Source: Deltaproteobacteria bacterium (lineage in GTDB: Bacteria > Myxococcota_A > UBA9160). From it: a DNA stretch of 44,701 bases. The stretch is from assembly GCA_020849175.1 (NCBI GenBank), contig JADLGR010000095.1:1-44701 (forward strand). Reading direction: 5' to 3'. Shown one piece after another: positions 8,346-15,606 of the stretch. The position numbers and the translations under genes were made by a program. A model generated the notes under the pieces. That model saw nothing but the letters and a program-made list of their open reading frames with translations. It ran no database searches and had not been told where the DNA came from. Position 1 is the first letter of the stretch, and each line of letters opens with the position of its first letter.

Positions 8346-9689
8346 GTGCGGCCGGAGTATGACAAGGATCATCCCGGCAGGTCGTCCAGCGCACCCATAC
8401 TCGCCCTGACGGCCCTGCGCTCCCGCGAGCGCTCGAATGCGGGAGCACGCCCCCTGACGCCCACCGAGCGATCCGACTCCGGCCTGCGCGCTGCTCTCCC
8501 GCTCATCGCCGTCTGCTTTGCGATCCAGTTCGTCGTCCTCGGCGGCGGTGTCGACACCGTGAGCGTGTTCCTCCACGAGCTGGCGAGAGCGAACGGATGG
8601 CCGCGGGGAACGCTCTCGGCGGGAATTGGCGTGGGTGTGGTCTGCGCGGGGATCGCGACGCCCGCGGTGGGAGTGCTGATCGATCGCTTCGGGGTTCGCG
8701 TTCCGATCGGTCTTGGTGCGGTCTTGCTGGCAGCAGGCTTCGTCGTTCTCGGAGCGATGACCGAGGCCTGGCACTTCATCGCAGCGAACGCGCTGCTCGG
8801 CCCGGGCTTCGCGGGCACCGCGATGCTGCCGATCACGATCGCGGTGACGGTGCGTGTACCCGATCGAACGGCCTTCGCGCTCGGGCTCGTCTCCGTGGGC
8901 GCGAGCGCGGGCGCGCTCGTGCTCGCTCCCGGCCTGCAGGCGCTCATCGATGTCTACGGCTGGCGGGCCACCTACGCCGTGCTCGGCACCGCAGTCGTCG
9001 CCGCACCGCTCGCCGCGCTCGCTGCGCTCCCCAAGGGCCGCCTCCAGCGTGCAGCCGCGGGTGAGAGCGCAGCCAGGCCGCCTCCCCTCGATTTGCGCAG
9101 CGAGCTGCGCCGGGCGGGCGTTCGTCCGCTCGCCGTCCTGCTCGTCGTCCCGGGCCTCGTGAACTTCGGCTTCCAGGTCCACGTCGTGCCCTACCTCTCC
9201 GGCGTCGGGCACGACGCGACCGTCGCGGCGACCGCACTCGGTGTCGCCGTCGGCGTCTCGGCCGTGGGCAAGGTTGCCGGCGGCATGCTGGGCGACAGAA
9301 TCGGTCCGCTGCAGGCGCTGCGACTCGCGCTGCTCGTGCAGGCAGGCGCGCTCGTGCTCTTGCCGCTCGCCAGCGCGCTCCCGGTCCTCGGCGTCTTCCT
9401 CGTGCTGCACGGCGTTGCGGTCGGCACCGAGGTGGCGGTGACGCCCGTCCTCGCTCTTCGCATCTTCGGGCAGGCGCGCTTCGCGACGCTCTACGGGCTC
9501 ATGCAGCTCGTGGCGACGGTGGCCATCGGCCTGGCGCCGGTGATCCCGGGGCTGCTCTTCGATGCAACGGGGAGCTATGCGGGGGCGGTGGTGTTCTGGG
9601 TGGCGACCATGGTCATCGGCGTCGTGGTCGCGTTCACCATGCGTCCTCCCGGGCGAGAGGAGCCGGAAGGCGAGCTCCTCGCTGCCTGA
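8346..9689 (+). CDS. MFS transporter
   Basis: The 447-residue protein has about twelve hydrophobic segments after a ~45-residue polar N-terminus. It shows the MFS loop 2-3 signature GVLIDRFGVRVPIGLG in the first half and its counterpart GGMLGDRIGPLQALRL in the second. A central hydrophilic linker (LPKGRLQRAAAGESAARP) separates the halves. It resembles monocarboxylate/oxalate-formate-type MFS proteins, which move organic acids across the inner membrane, but the substrate is not readable. GTG at 8346 is the only usable start codon before the first helix. A near-palindrome related to the ATGAC-N4-GTCAT motif lies within its first codons (8359-8372). The next gene downstream is the first molybdoenzyme subunit. 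Confidence 0.85.
   Translation: MRPEYDKDHPGRSSSAPILALTALRSRERSNAGARPLTPTERSDSGLRAALPLIAVCFAIQFVVLGGGVDTVSVFLHELARANGWPRGTLSAGIGVGVVCAGIATPAVGVLIDRFGVRVPIGLGAVLLAAGFVVLGAMTEAWHFIAANALLGPGFAGTAMLPITIAVTVRVPDRTAFALGLVSVGASAGALVLAPGLQALIDVYGWRATYAVLGTAVVAAPLAALAALPKGRLQRAAAGESAARPPPLDLRSELRRAGVRPLAVLLVVPGLVNFGFQVHVVPYLSGVGHDATVAATALGVAVGVSAVGKVAGGMLGDRIGPLQALRLALLVQAGALVLLPLASALPVLGVFLVLHGVAVGTEVAVTPVLALRIFGQARFATLYGLMQLVATVAIGLAPVIPGLLFDATGSYAGAVVFWVATMVIGVVVAFTMRPPGREEPEGELLAA
8359..8372. promoter_or_regulatory. Imperfect copy of the ATGAC-N4-GTCAT palindrome
   Basis: The sequence is ATGACAAGGATCAT, one base off the perfect palindromes at 9753, 13791 and 38970. It falls at codons 5-9 of the MFS gene as annotated, so it may be an operator over the translation start or a chance match. 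Confidence 0.3.
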
Positions 9690-9752
9690 CTCCGGCGCCC
9701 GGAAACCCGTAGAAGCGTAAAGGCCCTTGGGGTGTCGGCTCGCGCCCGGTGC

Positions 9753-9766
9753 ATGACCGGGGTCAT
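9753..9766. promoter_or_regulatory. Perfect ATGAC-N4-GTCAT palindrome upstream of molybdoenzyme alpha A
   Basis: ATGACCGGGGTCAT is a perfect inverted repeat with a 4-base spacer, in the 155-bp gap between the MFS gene and the molybdoenzyme gene that starts at 9845. The arm-N4-arm geometry is that of Crp/Fnr-family sites (for example TTGAT-N4-ATCAA for Fnr), but the arms differ and the binding protein is unknown. Confidence 0.6.
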
Positions 9767-9844
9767 AACCCGCGGAAGCCCGGACACCGACGATCCCTAC
9801 GCCCGGCCGAGTGTGAGAATGGGCAAGAAGCAGGAGGACCCTTC

Positions 9845-12616
9845 GTGGCGAAGACCCAGGGCGCGTGGGCGGATGCGTACCGGAGCAAGTGGACGTGGGA
9901 CAAGGTGACGTGGGGGAGCCACTCGGTCGACTGCTACCCGGGCGGCTGCCCGTGGCGGGTCTACACGAAGGACGGACGCATCCTGCGCGAGGAGCAGTCC
10001 GGAACGTTCCCGACCATCGAAGAGGGCGTTCCCGACATGAATCCGATGGGCTGCCAGAAGGGCGCGAGCTGGAGCCATTGTCACTACTCGCCGGATCGTG
10101 TGACGCACCCTTTGAAGCGCGTCGGCGAGCGCGGCGAAGGGAAGTTCGAGCAGGTCTCGTGGGACGTGGCGCTCACCGAGATCGCCGACGGAATCCTCGA
10201 CGCGATCGAGAGCGACGGCGCTGCGTCGATCATCAACCTCTTCACGCCCGAGCCCGGCGCTGCTCCCGCGCGCATGTTCTCCGAGGCGCTCGGTCTTCCG
10301 ATGACCGACGGTAACGCAGAGTTCCAGGACTTCAGCCCGGGCTGGCACCTGACGTGGGGACTGTTCAATCCCACGTCGTCGATGGACGACTGGTTCCTCG
10401 CCGAGCTGACGCTCATCTGGCACGCGAACCCCGTCTACACGAACATCCACTGGTACCACTACGTCGCCGAATCGCGGTACAACGGCGGCGAGGTCGTCAC
10501 GATCGCGCCCGACTACAGCCCGTCGGCGATCCACGCGGACTATCACCTTCCGGTGCGCATCGGCAGCGACGCCGCGCTCGCACTCTCGATGTGCAAGGTG
10601 ATCATCGACGCAGGGCTCTACCAGAAGCAGTTCGTGCAGGAGCAGACCGATCTGCCGCTTCTCGTGCGCACCGACACCGGTCGGTTCCTGCGCGGGCCCG
10701 AGGTCTCCGCGGGCGAGCGCGAAGACCAGTTCTACTGGTGGGACACGCACTCGGGAACGCTCGCAATGGCGCCGCGCCACACGCTCGCGACGATGGGCGT
10801 CGATCCCGCCCTCGAGGGCCGCTTCACGGTGATGCTCGTCAACGGAACGACGGTGGAGGTCGAGCCCGTCTTTGCGCGGCTGCGCCGACGCCTCGAGGCG
10901 TACGAGCCCGAGAAGGCCGCCGAGATCTGCGAGGTGAGCCCGGAGAACATTCGCACGCTCGCGCGCAAGGTCGCCACGCGCAAGACCAAGATCTTCGTGG
11001 GCTGGAACAGCGGCAAGTACTACCACGGCGATCTGATCGAGCGCGCGATGGCGCTCCTGCTCGGCCTCACGGGCAACTGGGGCAAGAAGGGCACCGGAAC
11101 GCGCTCGTGGGCGATCTCGGCCATGGACGGCGAGATCTTCATCCCGGGCAAGGAGTCGCCGGGGCAGGAGGCTGCGCAGAGGCAGATCGCGGGTCTGATC
11201 GCGATGCGGCGCCTGCTCACGACGAGCGATCCGACGCTCACGCTCGAGATGATCCAGAACCGAATGATGGCGCTCGCGAACGACATGCCGCAGGGCCCCG
11301 GCCTCGGCATGCCGCCGGCCTTCCTCTGGTACTACCAGTACGGCTACAAAGACCGCTGGAACGACCCCGAGAACCACGACCCCTCGTATCCGCGATCGTT
11401 CGACGAGTACATGAACATCGCGATCGAGAAGGGCTGGTGGGATCCGCGCTTCTCGAAGGTCTACCAGAACACGAAGCCGCGTGTGCTCTTCGAGGCCGGT
11501 GGAAACGTGCTGCGACGCCAGCGCGGCGGACAGAAGCTCCTGCTCGAGAACCTCTGGCCGAAGCTCAACCTCATCGTCTCGGTCGACTACCGGCTCACGA
11601 CGACGGGCCTCTACTCCGACTACGTCCTTCCCGCAGCGCAGCACTACGAGAAGCTCGGCCACTCGATGCCGTCCGTTCACCATCTGAACTACGTGCTCTG
11701 CGACCGCGCGGCGGCACCCGTCGGCGAGGCGCTTCCCGATCTCGAGATCGGCTTCCGCCTGCTCGAGAAGATCGAGGAGCGGGCGGCGGCGCGGGGCATG
11801 ACGGAGTTCACCGACGCGCGCGGGCAGCGGCGCCCGCTCGCGGGCCTCTCCGACCACATCAGCCACAAGGGCGCCCTGCGCGACGAGGAGAAGCGGACGG
11901 ACGAGAGCATTCGCGACAGCGCCGTCTACGGCGTGCTGCCCAAGGGAACGACGCTGGGCACGCTGCGCGACAAGGGTTTCGTTCGCTGGACGAACTGGGG
12001 CCACGTGCTGCACGGTACGTCTCAGGCCTCGACGATCGAGCCCGACGAGGTGCACAACCCGCTGCGCTGGCACACCGAAGACAAGATTCCATACGACACG
12101 CTCGTGCGTCGCGCGCAGTACTACATCGACCACGAGTGGTTCCTCGAGTGCGGCGAGGAGCTCCCGTCGCACAAGGAGCCGCCGAAGCAGGGCGGTGGGA
12201 AGCGGCGCTTCCAGATGACCAGCGGACACAACCGCTGGAGCATCCACTCGATGAACATGACGAACGACATCATCCTGAACACGCATCGCGGCGAGCCATT
12301 CGTCTTCATCAACGACAAGGATGCGAAGTCGCTGGGCATCGAGAACGGAGACCGGGTGAAGCTCGTGAGCAACGTCGGCGAGGCGCGCTACGCAGCGAAG
12401 GTCTCGCCGGCCGTTCGGCCGAGTCAGGTGATCGTGTACAACGGCTTCGAGCCGTACATGCACGAGGGCTGGACGAGCCAGTCGGACCTCGAGCCCGGCC
12501 ACGTGAAGCCGCTCGGCCTCGCGGCGGGCTACGGGCACCTCTCGTACCGGATCCTCTCGTGGCAGCCGATCCCGGCCGATCGCGCGGTGCGTGTCGACGT
12601 GGAGAAGGTGAGCTAG
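9845..12616 (+). CDS. Type II DMSO-reductase-family molybdoenzyme, catalytic subunit A (no Tat signal)
   Basis: The 923-residue protein is a bis-MGD molybdoenzyme alpha subunit of the ethylbenzene/steroid C25 dehydrogenase and nitrate reductase (NarG) group. FS0 cluster ligands are His26, Cys30, Cys35 and Cys70. The expected Mo-ligand Asp is D162 in FQDFSPGW, followed by TWGLFNP. The C-terminal cofactor-binding domain has the MTSGHNRWSIHS motif. Such enzymes hydroxylate C-H bonds with water or reduce oxyanions. GTG at 9845 is chosen because AGGAGG at 9832-9837 sits 7 bases upstream; the frame upstream is non-coding and contains the palindrome. The other five paralogues carry a twin-arginine signal, but here only about 15 residues precede the conserved SKWTWDKV block. 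It must be cytoplasmic or exported with a partner. It is the most divergent of the six. Confidence 0.87.
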   Translation: MAKTQGAWADAYRSKWTWDKVTWGSHSVDCYPGGCPWRVYTKDGRILREEQSGTFPTIEEGVPDMNPMGCQKGASWSHCHYSPDRVTHPLKRVGERGEGKFEQVSWDVALTEIADGILDAIESDGAASIINLFTPEPGAAPARMFSEALGLPMTDGNAEFQDFSPGWHLTWGLFNPTSSMDDWFLAELTLIWHANPVYTNIHWYHYVAESRYNGGEVVTIAPDYSPSAIHADYHLPVRIGSDAALALSMCKVIIDAGLYQKQFVQEQTDLPLLVRTDTGRFLRGPEVSAGEREDQFYWWDTHSGTLAMAPRHTLATMGVDPALEGRFTVMLVNGTTVEVEPVFARLRRRLEAYEPEKAAEICEVSPENIRTLARKVATRKTKIFVGWNSGKYYHGDLIERAMALLLGLTGNWGKKGTGTRSWAISAMDGEIFIPGKESPGQEAAQRQIAGLIAMRRLLTTSDPTLTLEMIQNRMMALANDMPQGPGLGMPPAFLWYYQYGYKDRWNDPENHDPSYPRSFDEYMNIAIEKGWWDPRFSKVYQNTKPRVLFEAGGNVLRRQRGGQKLLLENLWPKLNLIVSVDYRLTTTGLYSDYVLPAAQHYEKLGHSMPSVHHLNYVLCDRAAAPVGEALPDLEIGFRLLEKIEERAAARGMTEFTDARGQRRPLAGLSDHISHKGALRDEEKRTDESIRDSAVYGVLPKGTTLGTLRDKGFVRWTNWGHVLHGTSQASTIEPDEVHNPLRWHTEDKIPYDTLVRRAQYYIDHEWFLECGEELPSHKEPPKQGGGKRRFQMTSGHNRWSIHSMNMTNDIILNTHRGEPFVFINDKDAKSLGIENGDRVKLVSNVGEARYAAKVSPAVRPSQVIVYNGFEPYMHEGWTSQSDLEPGHVKPLGLAAGYGHLSYRILSWQPIPADRAVRVDVEKVS

Positions 12617-12661
12617 CGCCGGCGAGCCCACGCGGCGCCCGCGGCGATGGGAGGGCGAGGG

Positions 12662-13693
12662 ATGGCGTCCGCAGCGTCGGAGAAGCGGCGGTACTGGGGA
12701 TTCCTCAATCCCATGCCGGCGCCGCTGCTCGGCATGATCGCGAAGGGGGCCGAGGCGCAGGGGCTGACGGGCCTGTTCGCGCCACAGGTCTACGGTCCCC
12801 CGTTCGTCCCGCTCGCCGCCGCGGCGATGGTGACCGAGCGCGTACTGCTCGCGAGCGGAATCGCGATCGCGGCTGCGCGCAGTCCGTTCGAGACCGCGAT
12901 GGCGGCGCTCGACGTCGACCGGATCTCGGGGGGCCGCTTCGTGCTGGGCCTCGGTGCGAGCGTGCTCTCGTGGACGCGTGACGTCTTCGGTGCGCCCGAG
13001 CACAAGCCGCTCGCACACCTGCGAGAGACCGTCGCGGCCGTACGGCACGTGATTCGCGGCGCCCACAAGGGGCTCGCTCCCTTCGAGGGGCAGTACTTCC
13101 GCGCGAGCTTCCGCGAGCTGCAGGGGACGGCGCCGCCCGTGCGCGACGAGATCCCGATCTGGATCGCCGCGCTGCGCGGCCCGCTGGTGCGACTCGCCGC
13201 CGAGATCGCGCAGGGTGTGATGGGCCATCCGATGTGGTCGATCGACTGGGCCGTCGAGAAGATCCAGCCCGACCTGCGCGCTGGTCTCGCGAAGGGTGGG
13301 CGAAAGCGTGAGGACATCGATCTCAATCTGTGGCTGTGGGTGGCGATCAACCCCGACGAGAAGGAGGCGATCGAGGACTCGCGGGCGACGATCGCGTTCT
13401 ACGCCGGTGTGCAGCAGTACGAGTCGTTCTTCGAGGCGCACGGATTCGGCCGCGAGGCGCGACGGCTGCAGGACGCCGTGAAGAGCAAGCAGGCGCTCGC
13501 GTCGGGGCATCTCGTGCCCGACGAGATGGTGAGGGCATTCGTGCTGTGCGGAAAGGCCGATGCGGTGCGCGAGCGGCTCGAACGCGCGTGGACCGTCGCC
13601 GACTCGATGTGCCTCGTACCGCCGGCCTACGGCATGCCACCCGAGAAGCTGCTCTTCTACGGGCAGGGCATCGCGAAGACGTTCTACGCGTAG
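12662..13693 (+). CDS. LLM-class flavin-dependent oxidoreductase
   Basis: The 343-residue TIM-barrel protein resembles luciferase-like monooxygenases, especially the F420-dependent subgroup. It shows the early strand RYWGFLNPMP, a conserved RISGGRFVLGLGAS block, and later FEGQYFRA and IPIWIAALRGP, typical of the family. Members use F420 or FMN for hydride transfer or oxygenation. The start at 12662 is preferred because GGGAGGGCGAGGG lies just before it; an ATG at 12647 would add five residues. It begins 45 bp after the stop of the molybdoenzyme A gene in the same direction, so co-transcription is likely and it may act on the hydroxylated product. Cofactor choice (F420 versus FMN) cannot be decided from sequence alone. 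Confidence 0.8.
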   Translation: MASAASEKRRYWGFLNPMPAPLLGMIAKGAEAQGLTGLFAPQVYGPPFVPLAAAAMVTERVLLASGIAIAAARSPFETAMAALDVDRISGGRFVLGLGASVLSWTRDVFGAPEHKPLAHLRETVAAVRHVIRGAHKGLAPFEGQYFRASFRELQGTAPPVRDEIPIWIAALRGPLVRLAAEIAQGVMGHPMWSIDWAVEKIQPDLRAGLAKGGRKREDIDLNLWLWVAINPDEKEAIEDSRATIAFYAGVQQYESFFEAHGFGREARRLQDAVKSKQALASGHLVPDEMVRAFVLCGKADAVRERLERAWTVADSMCLVPPAYGMPPEKLLFYGQGIAKTFYA

Positions 13694-13790
13694 ACGCCGC
13701 CGGCTCGGACCGGTGAGTTCGCCGCGCGTCCGCCACAGGAGCTCTGCGGTGAGCGACGGATCCCCGCGGGGTCGATGTCTGCGCTCGGAT

Positions 13791-13804
13791 ATGACGCCCG
13801 TCAT
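13791..13804. promoter_or_regulatory. Perfect ATGAC-N4-GTCAT palindrome upstream of gamma-beta-alpha operon
   Basis: ATGACGCCCGTCAT lies 75 bp upstream of the gamma-subunit start. Exactly 23 bp separate it from the second operator-like element at 13828-13843. If TGATGT (13822-13827) is the -10 element, this palindrome covers the -35 region, a location usual for activators or repressors. Confidence 0.65.
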
Positions 13805-13827
13805 CCACCCCGGCCGTCACTTGATGT

Positions 13828-13843
13828 AAACGAACGTTTGTTT
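13828..13843. promoter_or_regulatory. TetR-like operator AAACGAACGTTTGTTT
   Basis: This near-perfect inverted repeat around AACGTT has the look of a TetR/AcrR-family operator. The identical 16 bases occur once more at 35877-35892. Reading each in its own transcription direction, the flanks are also shared (T before, GGA after). It lies 36 bp upstream of the gamma-subunit ATG, where a bound repressor would cover the start of transcription. Confidence 0.65.
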
Positions 13844-13878
13844 GGATTTCTTGCGAAGCCGGGTAGGGGGAGGTTTCG

Positions 13879-14532
13879 ATGCGGGTACGCCGTCTGGCCG
13901 CGGGTACGGCCGATCTGCTCGATCCCGGATCCTCGCTCTGGTCCAAGGCCGAGACCGGGACCTTCGAGCTCATCCCCACGCCCCTCGCGATGCAGCCGTC
14001 GGCCTACGTGAGGGCGAGCCGGGAGCAGCGGCCCTTCGGACGCGTGCGCGAGGTGGAGGTGCGCGTGCTGCACGACGGCGAGCACGTGGCCTTCCTGCTC
14101 GCGTGGGACGACCCCGACCGTGACGTCGAGCCTCCCGGCGACGAGCGCTTCCCCGACGGCGCAGCGCTGCTCTTTCCGCTCGCCAGCGACGCGCCGCTCG
14201 TCACGATGGGTGCCGAGGGCAGGGCCGTGAACGCCTGGCACTGGCGCGCGGATCGGCCTGAGCGTGCGCGCAACAACGTCGCGGCTGGTCTGGGCACGAC
14301 ACGCGTCACGCAGGATGCTTCGATCGCGACCTCGGCGCGCTGGGATCACGGGCGCTGGCGCGTGGTCTTCCGCCGCACGCTCGCGAGCACCGCGCCCGCA
14401 GGCGAGGCCGTTCGGATGAAGCCCGGCGATGCGGTGCTCGTGGCGTTCGCCGTGTGGGATGGCTCGAACGGCGAGCGTGGCGGCCTCAAGAGCTTCTCGC
14501 CGGCCTGGCACACGATCACGCTGGAGGGCTGA
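13879..14532 (+). CDS. Heme b gamma subunit of ethylbenzene dehydrogenase-type molybdoenzyme
   Basis: The 217-residue protein resembles the EbdC/DdhC/ClrC gamma subunits, beta-sandwich proteins that hold one heme b and pass electrons out of the alpha-beta unit. Two residues match the Met/Lys axial ligand pair known for ethylbenzene dehydrogenase. Met110 lies in LVTMGAEGRAVNAWHW, where the family Met is found. Lys204 lies in GGLKSFSPAWHTI. A Shine-Dalgarno GGGGGAGG precedes the ATG at 13879. No signal peptide is visible, so export, if any, would need the Tat-bearing alpha. It is the first gene of a gamma-beta-alpha operon and the only gamma subunit in the window, although six alphas are present. 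It sits behind a composite operator region. Confidence 0.85.
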   Translation: MRVRRLAAGTADLLDPGSSLWSKAETGTFELIPTPLAMQPSAYVRASREQRPFGRVREVEVRVLHDGEHVAFLLAWDDPDRDVEPPGDERFPDGAALLFPLASDAPLVTMGAEGRAVNAWHWRADRPERARNNVAAGLGTTRVTQDASIATSARWDHGRWRVVFRRTLASTAPAGEAVRMKPGDAVLVAFAVWDGSNGERGGLKSFSPAWHTITLEG

Positions 14533-14535
14533 CGC

Positions 14536-15606
14536 ATGGCTTCGAATCTCGTCGGAAGGATGCGGGACGGCGCCGTGATTCGCCCGAAGCGGCAGCTCGC
14601 CATGGTCTTCGATCTCAACAAGTGCCTCGGCTGCCACACGTGCGCGATGGCGTGCAAGACGCAGTGGACGAGCGGCGAAGGCATGGACGCGATGTGGTGG
14701 ACCGTCGTCAACACCCAGCCGGGTCGCGGTACCCCGCGCGACTGGGAGAAGATGGGCGGCGGCTTCGACGCCTCGGGCGAGGCGCGTTCGGGGCAGCTCC
14801 CGACGCGCGAAGACTTCGGCGATGCCTGGGAGTTCAACCACGAAGAGGTCTTCCAGGGCGGCAAGGGAACGAGCGTCCACCTGCGCCCGCGAACGAATCC
14901 GACCTGGGGTCCGAACTGGGACGAGGACCAGGGAGGCGGCGAGTATCCGAACGCCTACTACTTCTATCTCCCGCGTTTGTGCAACCACTGCACGCATCCC
15001 GCGTGCCTCGAGGCCTGCCCGCGCAGTGCGATCGAGAAGCGGGAAGAGGACGGCGTCGTTCTCCTGAACGAGGACCGCTGCAAGGGCTACCGCTTCTGCG
15101 CCGAGGCCTGTCCCTACAAGCGCATCTACTTCAACGCCACGCGCGGTATCAGCCAGAAGTGCATCTTCTGCTTCCCGCGGCTCGAGAAGGGCGTCGCTCC
15201 TGCGTGCGCGCGCCAGTGTCCGGGGCGGCTTCGCTTCGTCGGCTACCGCGACGATCCGAATGGCCCCATCTGGAAGCTGGTCGACAAGTGGAAGGTCGCG
15301 CTCCCGCTGCACGCCGAGTTCGGCACCGAGCCGAACGTGTTCTACGTGCCGCCGCTCGCGCCGCCGCGGCACGACGCGGCCGGACGCCCGGACCGAGACA
15401 AGCCGCGTATCCCGATCGAGTACCTCCGCAGCCTCTTCGGCGACGGCGTCGATCAGGCGCTCGAGACGCTCCGCGCCGAGATGGAGAAGCGGCGCCGCGG
15501 CGAGGAGTCGGAGCTGCTGAGGACACTGATCGTCTACCGCTGGCCCAAGGACATCTTCCCCGACTTCCCGAACGATCCGGCGAGCGTGGAGGGACGCAGC
15601 GCATGA
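14536..15606 (+). CDS. Iron-sulfur beta subunit of type II molybdoenzyme
   Basis: The 356-residue protein is the NarH/EbdB-type electron-transfer subunit with four cysteine groups. Group I is Cys30/33/36/40 and group II Cys149/152/157/161. Group III is Cys182, Tyr185, Cys188 and Cys192, and group IV Cys209/212/224/228. In group III a Tyr occupies the usual second-Cys position, matching the [3Fe-4S] cluster of NarH/EbdB relatives, where Trp or Tyr replaces this Cys; the other groups should carry [4Fe-4S] clusters. It would carry electrons from alpha FS0 to the gamma heme. It starts 3 bp after the gamma stop, and its TGA overlaps the ATG of alpha B. It is the only beta subunit in the window. 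Confidence 0.93.
   Translation: MASNLVGRMRDGAVIRPKRQLAMVFDLNKCLGCHTCAMACKTQWTSGEGMDAMWWTVVNTQPGRGTPRDWEKMGGGFDASGEARSGQLPTREDFGDAWEFNHEEVFQGGKGTSVHLRPRTNPTWGPNWDEDQGGGEYPNAYYFYLPRLCNHCTHPACLEACPRSAIEKREEDGVVLLNEDRCKGYRFCAEACPYKRIYFNATRGISQKCIFCFPRLEKGVAPACARQCPGRLRFVGYRDDPNGPIWKLVDKWKVALPLHAEFGTEPNVFYVPPLAPPRHDAAGRPDRDKPRIPIEYLRSLFGDGVDQALETLRAEMEKRRRGEESELLRTLIVYRWPKDIFPDFPNDPASVEGRSA

Noticed and set aside
9797-13804. A minus-strand open frame of 1335 codons under molybdoenzyme A and the LLM gene
   Set aside because: It is a shadow produced by G/C-biased third positions. Its product is Arg/Glu/Leu/Val-rich with no domains, while the plus strand carries complete family motifs, ribosome sites and a natural start.
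14454-15602. Upstream extension of the molybdoenzyme B frame through the whole beta-subunit gene
   Set aside because: The real start is the ATG at 15603, with GGAGGGA before it and a Tat signal after it. The upstream reading is the alternative frame of the iron-sulfur subunit.
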